From: Clostridia bacterium
GTDB lineage: Bacteria; Bacillota; Clostridia; Oscillospirales; Acutalibacteraceae
Assembly: GCA_017410325.1 (NCBI GenBank)
Contig: JAFQRA010000021.1
Location: 124,001 to 188,000, forward strand
Direction: 5' to 3'
DNA length: 64,000 nucleotides
Shown here: positions 58,219 through 64,000 of the stretch, in pieces
Layout: each line of letters begins with the position of its first letter
Numbering within the stretch: the stretch's first letter is position 1
Made by a program: the position numbers and the translations under genes
The notes under the pieces: model-generated
Seen by the model: only the letters and a program-made list of their open reading frames with translations
Database searches by the model: none
Told to the model about the DNA's origin: nothing

Positions 58219-58282
58219 CACTTATGGCTGTTAGTTAAAATTTTGTTCATTATTTGTGCAAACTGTCAAACGGGAAAAATGT

Positions 58283-58311
58283 TTGACCGAGGAGCAAAAA
58301 TGTAGTATAAT
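58283..58311 (+). promoter_or_regulatory. Promoter of the DUF6472-like gene
   Basis: TTGACC (58283-58288), 17 bases, TATAAT (58306-58311); 24 bases before the ATG. Confidence 0.8.
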
Positions 58312-58334
58312 CAAGCCGTAAGGAGCTGAGAAAA

Positions 58335-58508
58335 ATGAAGATGTGCGAGGACTGCCTCAACTACGAATACAACGAGGAAACGGGCGAAAACGAGTGTATA
58401 ATTGATATGGATATGGACGACACCGAGCGCTATATGGGCGGCATGGTGAAAAGCTGTCCGTATTTTATGATTAATGACGAGTACGCTATTGTCAGAAAAC
58501 AGAACTGA
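58335..58508 (+). CDS. Small Cys-containing acidic protein, DUF6472-like
   Basis: 57 residues, ATG at 58335 with AAGGAG nine bases upstream and a consensus promoter and terminator of its own. Two Cys pairs: CEDC (residues 4-7) and later Cys at about 21 and 41, in ENECIID and KSCPYFM. The arrangement, with DMDDTERYMGG between them and DEYAIVRKQ at the end, fits the small clostridial family DUF6472. The Cys may bind a metal. Cytoplasmic; function unknown. Confidence 0.85.
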   Translation: MKMCEDCLNYEYNEETGENECIIDMDMDDTERYMGGMVKSCPYFMINDEYAIVRKQN

Positions 58509-58514
58509 AAGCGT

Positions 58515-58552
58515 AAAAAGGCGAACTGTGTAAAAGCAGTTCACCTTTTTGT
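58515..58552. terminator. Bidirectional terminator, DUF6472-like gene and glmS
   Basis: 14-bp stem with one mismatch, AAAAAGGCGAACTG (58515-58528) with CAGTTCACCTTTTT (58537-58550). Confidence 0.88.
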
Positions 58553-60340
58553 TTATTCTACCGTAACGGATTTGGCAAGGTTTCTCGGTTTGTCAATGTC
58601 ACAGCCGCGCAGTCTTGCTATGTGGTAGCTGAGCAGCTGTAAGGGCACAATCTGCGTGCTGACCGCAAAAAGCGGATGCACTTCGGGCAATGTTATTGTT
58701 TCGTCGGCGTTGATTTTACTGTCTGCCGAGGTTACGGCAATAACACGTGCACCTCTTGAACGCACCTCGTCAATGTTGCTTTGCAGTTTGTGCGCAAGAG
58801 CTGTTTGCGTGTTCATTGCAATAACAGTCGTGTCCTTTTCAATAAGTGAAATTGTGCCATGCTTCATTTCGCCTGCGGCGTATGCCTCGCAGTGGATATA
58901 GCTGATTTCCTTGAGCTTTAGTGAGCCCTCCGAAGCCGCCGCAAAGCCGGCACCTCTGCCGATGAAATATGCTCTGTCAATACCCTTTAGCCTATGTGCA
59001 ATTTCCTTTATCTGCTCCTCGCAGTTAAGTGCCGCACTTACCGATTTGTGAAGGTCGTTGAGTGCTTTTTTCATTTCTTCAAGCTCGTTTTTGTCTGCCG
59101 TGCCGAAGCTTTCGGCAAAGTAAATTCCGAGCAGATACAGCGCTGAAAGCTGTGCGCCGTAGGCCTTGGTCGTTGCAACGGCGATTTCGGGCCCTGCCCT
59201 GGTCAGCAGTACAAAATCGCTTTCCGAGGCAATTGTACTCTCTTTTACGTTAACTATGCTCAGCGTTTTTGCGCCCCGCTTTTTTGCTTCTCTCAGTGCC
59301 GCAAGGCTGTCTGCCGTTTCGCCGCTCTGGCTGATAATTATGACGGGTGTTTCCTCGTTCACAAGCGGCTCGGAATAGCGGAATTCCGACGCTGTTTCAA
59401 CGCTTACGGGGATTTTGGCAAGTGTCTCAAAAACGCGTCTGCCCACAAGTCCGGCGTGGTATGCCGAGCCGCAGGCAACAATAAAAATCCGCTCGGGCTT
59501 TGCAGGTTTAAGCCCTAAATCAAAGCCGTTTTCGTTCAGGTAAGCCTCAACCGTTCTGCGTATCGCTTCGGGCTGCTCGTAAATTTCCTTGAGCATAAAA
59601 TGCTCGCAGCTTCCTTTGTCTGCCGTGTAGCTGCTCTTTTCAAATACATCGGGTGTTTTTGTTATTCTGTTCAGCTCAAAATCGTAAAAGCTGATTCTGT
59701 CTTTTTCAAGCACGGCTATTTCGCCGTCGTTCATTCTGTAAAGGGTGTGAATATTTTCGCTGATTGCCGCCGTGTCCGATGCGGCAAAAGTTCCTTCGCC
59801 AAGTCCTACAACAAGCGGGCTTGCCTGCCGTACGCAGAAAAGCTTTTCGGGTTCATCCTCGTACATCACGGCAAAGGCAAACGAGCCTTCAAGCTGCTTT
59901 GCCGTGTGTGCAATTGCTTCAAGACAGCTGTCGGAGCAGAACCTGTTGAGCAGGTGTACCGCAACCTCGGTGTCGGTGCCGCTTTTCATTGCGGTGAGTT
60001 TTAAATACTGCTCTTTCAGTTTGGTGTGGTTTTCGATTATTCCGTTGTGAACAAGCGTGAATTTTCCGCTTTGGTGGGGATGGGCGTTTTCGTCACTCGG
60101 CTCGCCGTGAGTTGCCCAGCGTGTGTGCCCGATGCCGATTTGTGCTTCCGAATTCGCTTTCCGTTCAAGCTCTTTTACAAGTGCGGCAACTCTGCCCTTT
60201 TTCTTTTCGGTTACGGTTTTTCCCTTGCATAACACGGCAATGCCCGAAGAATCATAACCCCTGTATTCCATTTTTTTCAGCCCGTTTATGAGTACGGGCA
60301 CGGCCGACTCAACGCCGTTGCAGCCTATAATTCCGCACAT
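58553..60340 (-). CDS. glmS: Glutamine-fructose-6-phosphate aminotransferase
   Basis: 595 residues from the ATG at 60340 (GAGGTG eight bases upstream). This start puts the catalytic Cys directly after Met (MCGIIG), as required for the Ntn glutaminase. Seen: GIGHTRWATHG and VHNGIIENH, then two SIS domains with CGSAYHAG and ISQSGETADSLAALR, and the closing PRNLAKSVTVE. It makes glucosamine-6-phosphate for wall synthesis. The leader is too short for a glmS ribozyme. A nested palindrome lies just upstream. Confidence 0.97.
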   Translation of the reverse strand: MCGIIGCNGVESAVPVLINGLKKMEYRGYDSSGIAVLCKGKTVTEKKKGRVAALVKELERKANSEAQIGIGHTRWATHGEPSDENAHPHQSGKFTLVHNGIIENHTKLKEQYLKLTAMKSGTDTEVAVHLLNRFCSDSCLEAIAHTAKQLEGSFAFAVMYEDEPEKLFCVRQASPLVVGLGEGTFAASDTAAISENIHTLYRMNDGEIAVLEKDRISFYDFELNRITKTPDVFEKSSYTADKGSCEHFMLKEIYEQPEAIRRTVEAYLNENGFDLGLKPAKPERIFIVACGSAYHAGLVGRRVFETLAKIPVSVETASEFRYSEPLVNEETPVIIISQSGETADSLAALREAKKRGAKTLSIVNVKESTIASESDFVLLTRAGPEIAVATTKAYGAQLSALYLLGIYFAESFGTADKNELEEMKKALNDLHKSVSAALNCEEQIKEIAHRLKGIDRAYFIGRGAGFAAASEGSLKLKEISYIHCEAYAAGEMKHGTISLIEKDTTVIAMNTQTALAHKLQSNIDEVRSRGARVIAVTSADSKINADETITLPEVHPLFAVSTQIVPLQLLSYHIARLRGCDIDKPRNLAKSVTVE

Positions 60341-60370
60341 AAAAATCACCTCACCGATTAATATGCCCAT

Positions 60371-60419
60371 AGGGTGGCGAGTATAATCCGAAACGGATTC
60401 AGAATATATTCGACACCCT
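60371..60419. promoter_or_regulatory. Nested palindrome between divergent glmS and M14-like gene
   Basis: Outer arms AGGGTGGCGA (60371-60380) and TCGACACCCT (60410-60419) match at nine of ten positions. Inner perfect palindrome AATCCG-aaa-CGGATT (60385-60399). A leftward -10-like TATACT (60385-60380) overlaps the inner arm. Likely operator for glmS, the facing gene, or both. Confidence 0.5.
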
Positions 60420-60458
60420 AAATTAATAAAATTTACTGCCTTTGCATATTGATTAGAG

Positions 60459-61364
60459 ATGTCTGAGAAAAAAATGAAAGCGGTGGTTAAAACGGAGGAG
60501 AAAGGTTTTTGCGGCGATTATGCGGATATGCGGCGCAAAGTATATGCGCTCAAGGAAAAATATCCCTTTGCCTGCTGTACCGTCGGGGCGAGAAGTTGGG
60601 GAGGCAGAGCAATTTTTACTTTGGGTCTGGGTCAGACTCAGGGTGCAACGCTTTATACGGGCTGTGTGAATGCCTGCGACGGTGAAACGGCTTTTGCGCT
60701 TTTGAGGCTGTATGAAAATATGTGCCGTGCCGTTGACGGCGGCGGTAAGCTGTGCGGAATAAAGCTTAATGAAATTTTTAAAAGCAGGGGAGTGATTATT
60801 GTGCCCTGCGTAAATCCGGACGGAATGGAAATACGCCGCTGCGGTGCCGTTGCGGCGGGGTGCTACGCGGGGCTTGCACAGCGCTTGAGTCCCGACGGGT
60901 TCGAGAATTGGCGCGCCAACGCCGCAGGCGTGGATTTAAGCCGTAATACTTCGGATAATTGGCGCAGGCTGAAGGAAACGGAAAGAAGCGTTGGCTATAC
61001 CTCGCCGGGGGCAAGGTTTTACGGAGGCAAAACCTGTTTCAGCGAGCCTGAATCCCGTGCGGTGGCAAGCTTGTGCCGTAAATACGGCGTGCGGCATATA
61101 GTGGATGTTAGGAGGGGAAATAACGCGCTTTACGTTACGGGCGGTGAATGTGAGGAAAAGGGTGCGCTTATGGCAAAAATACTGCGCCTTTGCTCGGGGC
61201 TTGAAAAGGCGGAGCGAAGCGGTGCACTTGATGAGGAAAGAGGCTTCTGCGACTGGTTTGCCGCCGAATACGGCAGAGCAGCATTTTCGCTTGAATATGA
61301 AGAATACTGTGTGAAAAATTATCCGTCTTTTGAGGAGGCGGCAGTGGTTGCGGCTATAATGTAA
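60459..61364 (+). CDS. M14 carboxypeptidase-like protein lacking zinc ligands
   Basis: 301 residues. Fold-level matches to clostridial M14 gamma-D-glutamyl-diaminopimelate peptidases: IIVPCVNPDGMEI, NWRANAAGVDLSRN and FSEPESRAVASLCRKY. But the first zinc motif (HxxE) reads VNACDGE, with Asn71 in the His place. The third ligand motif (LHSxG) reads VDVRRGN, with Arg218/219. The general base Glu279 (FSLEY) remains. So it probably cannot bind zinc and is a pseudoenzyme, perhaps a muropeptide-binding protein. No signal peptide; weak ribosome site; ATG 60474 is an alternative start. Shares an operator region with glmS. Confidence 0.7.
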   Translation: MSEKKMKAVVKTEEKGFCGDYADMRRKVYALKEKYPFACCTVGARSWGGRAIFTLGLGQTQGATLYTGCVNACDGETAFALLRLYENMCRAVDGGGKLCGIKLNEIFKSRGVIIVPCVNPDGMEIRRCGAVAAGCYAGLAQRLSPDGFENWRANAAGVDLSRNTSDNWRRLKETERSVGYTSPGARFYGGKTCFSEPESRAVASLCRKYGVRHIVDVRRGNNALYVTGGECEEKGALMAKILRLCSGLEKAERSGALDEERGFCDWFAAEYGRAAFSLEYEEYCVKNYPSFEEAAVVAAIM

Positions 61365-61537
61365 AGATGTTTGTACAGTTTTTACAAATAAAAACAGCGG
61401 CCTCGTTATTTTACACAAAAGGCCTTTGAAAAAGCTGCAAATCAAGAATTTTGCGGAATGAAACGACCGAAAAATTTGCAGGAAAACAATATTTATTTTA
61501 GCGATTTTAACAAAGAATATATTATTACAGAATTTGC

Positions 61538-61602
61538 TTGCAAAATTTTACATTTGTGTTATAATAGGATTACCTAAAAGGGGAGTATGAGTTCGCCTCC
61601 CC
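61538..61602 (+). promoter_or_regulatory. Promoter and hairpin leader of the large acidic protein gene
   Basis: TTGCAA (61538-61543), 16 bases, TATAAT (61560-61565). The leader then forms GGGGAG (61580-61585) with CTCCCC (61597-61602), ending 37 bases before the ATG; AAAGGAG ribosome site follows. Probably an mRNA stabiliser. Confidence 0.65.
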
Positions 61603-61639
61603 GGGTGCCAAAAGAAATATACGAAAGGAGAAAATCAAA

Positions 61640-63217
61640 ATGCAGTTTTTCCAGAAGATCATCTCACTTTTCCTGTCTTTTGTGATGTCCCTTCTCGGTC
61701 TTACTCCTGCTCTTCAGCCTGAGGACTGTTATACAGAACTTGAGTGGTACGTAATGGTTTACGAAAAGTTCCAGCTTACTTACGAGCCCGCCAAGGACGA
61801 AGTTCTTACAGACGAGCAGTTTGCCATCAAGGCTTGTGAGTATTGGGACGTTATCTACGGTGAGTATGATGAAGATGCAGCAATTACAGACGTTCTTGTT
61901 GCAGAATCTCTCGTTGCTGCTGCAAACCTCAAGGCTATTTCCGATGAGGATACCGCTGTTAAGGTTGCAGTTGATCTCGGTGTAGTCAAAATCGAAATCG
62001 AGTCAGGCGAGTACGAGGCACAGCTTATCAGCAAGGCTGATGCAAGAACAGCGCTTGATCTTGCCGATCAGCTCCGTTCAAACAACGTTCTTAAGCCCTC
62101 CGAAAACGGCGGTGTTCTTACCGACAAGGATCAGGGCGATATGAACCTGCAGAGCCTTTCACTCGTATCCAACAGCGACGGACTTACCCTTCAGACAGCT
62201 GACGGTGAGATTATCGAAGAAGAGGATATTACATACCTTGCTTATGAAGGCAGTGTAAATCCCTTTATTCAGCCCGAAAAAGCAGGCATCAACGGCCAGT
62301 CTATCCTTGAAGATATCGAGGTAGATTTCTCTATTGCCGGTCTTGATGTTCATGCAGGTCTCGCAGAAGGCGGCTTTGATGTTTCCGTAGCAGGTACATT
62401 CAATGGCGTAAACGTTGAGAAAGCATACGAAGTACGTAACTTCGACGTAAAGACAAAGTTTGAGGGTGCTCTTTCCGTTAACGACGTTAAGCATTCTTAC
62501 ATCATTGTTGATTACGATCTTAAGGACAGAACAACCGTTACAGGTTCCAAGTCCTGGTCTCTTGACGAATCCGAACTTCCCGAAGGCTCCGAAGCTATCG
62601 ACTTCTTTGGTCGTGTAGAAGGCGGTCTCTTCGAGATGAAGGGCGGCTCCGAAAGCGAAATCGAAGTATTCTCTGTCGATGTTGCTATTCCCAACTGCCC
62701 CGCTATCACAGTCGGTATCACAGCCAAGTTCGTTATCACCTTTGACGGCAGAGTTGATCTTGTTATCACCTCTCACGAAACTAAGGGTGTAGAGGTTATC
62801 GACAATAAGGTCAGAGCTATCTCTCACGAGGAAGCCGGCACAACAGACTTCACAGCTCAGGCTTGGGTAGAAGCTGTTCTCGGTCTTTATGTTGATATCA
62901 GCATCGTAAGCATCGTCCTTGTTGACGTTGGCCTTGAGGTTGGTCTTGGCGTACACGTAACAGTACACCTTACCTCCGGTGCTGCAGTTCACAACCTTGA
63001 CATTCCTTATGACTTCCTTATGGATATGAACTGGACTCTTCCCACAGGCGAGAATCTTGACGGTTCCATTAACTTCAAGGTTTACGGTATCGTTACAATC
63101 TCCGTTGGTGAGAATTCCGACATCCTTGAGCCTCTCGGCCTTTGCAAGACCTGGAGACTTGTCACAGAGGAAAACGGTACATTTATCGATGAGACAATTG
63201 AACTCAGTGATCTTTAA
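61640..63217 (+). CDS. Large acidic surface-type protein of unknown function
   Basis: 525 residues. The N-terminus MQFFQKIISLFLSFVMSLLG is hydrophobic and amphipathic and could act as a signal or anchor. A helical region follows (about 30-150), then a long beta-rich acidic region (about 190-510) with repeated hydrophobic-alternating strands such as VDISIVSIVLVDVGLEVGLG. No enzyme motif is recognised. Codon choice is narrow, like that of ribosomal genes (GTT, ATC, CTT, TCC, ACA), so it is probably highly expressed. It has a strong promoter, structured leader and terminator of its own. Confidence 0.7.
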   Translation: MQFFQKIISLFLSFVMSLLGLTPALQPEDCYTELEWYVMVYEKFQLTYEPAKDEVLTDEQFAIKACEYWDVIYGEYDEDAAITDVLVAESLVAAANLKAISDEDTAVKVAVDLGVVKIEIESGEYEAQLISKADARTALDLADQLRSNNVLKPSENGGVLTDKDQGDMNLQSLSLVSNSDGLTLQTADGEIIEEEDITYLAYEGSVNPFIQPEKAGINGQSILEDIEVDFSIAGLDVHAGLAEGGFDVSVAGTFNGVNVEKAYEVRNFDVKTKFEGALSVNDVKHSYIIVDYDLKDRTTVTGSKSWSLDESELPEGSEAIDFFGRVEGGLFEMKGGSESEIEVFSVDVAIPNCPAITVGITAKFVITFDGRVDLVITSHETKGVEVIDNKVRAISHEEAGTTDFTAQAWVEAVLGLYVDISIVSIVLVDVGLEVGLGVHVTVHLTSGAAVHNLDIPYDFLMDMNWTLPTGENLDGSINFKVYGIVTISVGENSDILEPLGLCKTWRLVTEENGTFIDETIELSDL

Positions 63218-63246
63218 TCTTTAAATAAACCGTAATTATAAAGATG

Positions 63247-63280
63247 CGCCCTTCGGTTAACGCCGAGGGGCGTTTTCTTA
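63247..63280 (+). terminator. Terminator after the large acidic protein gene
   Basis: 10-bp stem with one G-T pair, CGCCCTTCGG (63247-63256) with CCGAGGGGCG (63263-63272), then TTTTCTTATT. Confidence 0.9.
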
Positions 63281-63378
63281 TTGCTATATTTAATTGTCAT
63301 TATAATTATTTTTTACTTGAAAAACACTATAAAGGTATGTTAATATAATGGTATAATTTTTTATCCGGGTGATTTGAA

Positions 63379-64000
63379 ATGACAATGGTTTTTCTCACGG
63401 CACTGGGTGTAGGCGGTGCTTCGGTAATGGGAGCACTTCTCGGCCTTATTTTTAAAAAGACAACGCATAAATTCAACGATATCGTTCTTGCCTTTGCGGC
63501 AGGTGTAATGCTCGCCGCTTCGGTTATAGGGCTTATCCTGCCCTCGCTCGAGCTTGGCGGAAAATATTCGCTTGTTGTCACGATTGCGGGCATTTTCTGC
63601 GGTGCTATGTGCGTTAATTTAATCGATAAAATCGTACCGCACCTGCATAAAATGACGGGTGTTGACCAGGAAGCACACCCCGAAAAGCAGGCACAGTTAA
63701 ATAAAGTGTTGCTCTTTGTAATTGCAATTGCAATACACAACCTGCCCGAGGGTATAGCCGCAGGTGTCGGCTTCGGTACGGGCAACGTTACTCAGGCGCT
63801 TGCAATTGCAATCGGTATAGCTTTGCAGAACATTCCCGAAGGTATGGTAATAATAGCTCCGATGCTCGCCGCAGGAATGAGCCATTCCCGAACCTTTGTC
63901 GTGGCAATACTCACAGGCGTGGTCGAGGTTGTCGGAACTCTTTTCGGCTTCTTTGCCGTGAGTATATCAACAGCTATCCTGCCGTTTGCCCTTGCCTTTG
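63379..64000 (+). CDS. ZIP-family metal transporter (GufA/ZupT type), 3' end outside window
   Basis: The first 207 residues are visible; the frame is open to the window end. About six membrane helices. ZIP metal-binding motifs: HNLPEGIAAGVGFG (about 120-133) on one helix and QNIPEGMVI (about 153-161) on the next. These carry the His, Glu and Asn ligands for zinc or manganese. A short soluble loop with HLHKMTGVDQEAHPEKQ (about 85-101) lies before them. Two TATAAT words at 63344-63357 lie upstream. Likely imports zinc or another divalent metal. Confidence 0.93.
   Translation, partial: MTMVFLTALGVGGASVMGALLGLIFKKTTHKFNDIVLAFAAGVMLAASVIGLILPSLELGGKYSLVVTIAGIFCGAMCVNLIDKIVPHLHKMTGVDQEAHPEKQAQLNKVLLFVIAIAIHNLPEGIAAGVGFGTGNVTQALAIAIGIALQNIPEGMVIIAPMLAAGMSHSRTFVVAILTGVVEVVGTLFGFFAVSISTAILPFALAF

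Noticed and set aside
61560-61640. Leader GGGGAGTATGAG... resembles the start of the yybP-ykoY manganese riboswitch
   Set aside because: Only about 75 bases are available and just one simple hairpin forms; the second conserved arm is missing. The downstream gene is not a metal-linked gene, though a ZIP transporter is further on.

Overview
The window looks like a chromosomal segment of an uncultured gut-type Clostridia (Bacillota; probably Oscillospirales/Ruminococcaceae-like). The grounds are ClpC, DivIVA-like, YlxM and KhpA genes, strong AGGAGG-type ribosome sites, near-consensus sigma-A promoters, many short intrinsic terminators, and many secreted or membrane-anchored glycosidases. The lineage is an inference from gene content, not from a marker tree. 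The left edge cuts into clpC and the right edge cuts off a ZIP metal transporter.

Layout. 0-8 kb: the clpC end, a lipoprotein, an HAD phosphatase, a secreted glycosidase-like protein, an ECF sigma factor with a membrane partner, and an accessory patch (two membrane proteins divergent from an XRE regulator across a Fur-like box). 8-11.8 kb (minus strand): trmB-thiN-HAD operon, a DivIVA-like protein and a DapA-family aldolase. 11.9-18.7 kb (minus): a compact HK97-type phage head module (terS, terL, portal, protease, decoration, capsid, connectors, and a terminal protein with a fibre-like end). No integrase, replication, tail-tube or lysis genes adjoin it. 18.9-21.3 kb: an acetolactate-synthase-like enzyme and a small partner. 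21.6-25.6 kb: an island between two copies of the tRNA-Trp 3' region, one intact and one broken. It holds a beta-helix protein, a SurA-like lipoprotein, a truncated GNAT gene and a truncated sigma factor.

25.8-40.5 kb: a membrane protein plus GNAT plus GH29 operon, two XRE-membrane proteins, two AraC-GyrI paralogues, a second beta-helix protein, two related lipases, and a minus-strand GH13-phosphatase operon. One lipase is fused to an XRE DNA-binding domain through a transmembrane segment, which is the most unusual protein architecture here. 40.8-46.2 kb: the conserved ylxM-ffh-rpsP-khpA-rimM-trmD block, then a GNAT gene and an MraY-like transferase. 46.3-54 kb: a minus-strand GH5 - GxGYxYP - GH16 operon, divergent from a GH31 - split chromate-transporter operon. 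54-60.3 kb: a VTT membrane protein, a DeoR regulator, dTDP-rhamnose genes rfbA-rfbC-rfbD (no rfbB), a DUF6472-like small protein and glmS. 60.4-64 kb: a zinc-site-deficient M14-like protein, a large acidic surface protein, and the ZIP transporter.

The cell implied is a Gram-positive polysaccharide degrader. Surface-tethered GH16, GH5, GxGYxYP and beta-helix proteins would act outside. GH31, GH13 and GH29 lack signal peptides and would finish oligosaccharides inside. RfbACD and GlmS supply envelope sugars. The two best candidates for something undescribed are the head-only capsid module and the HTH-TM-lipase protein.
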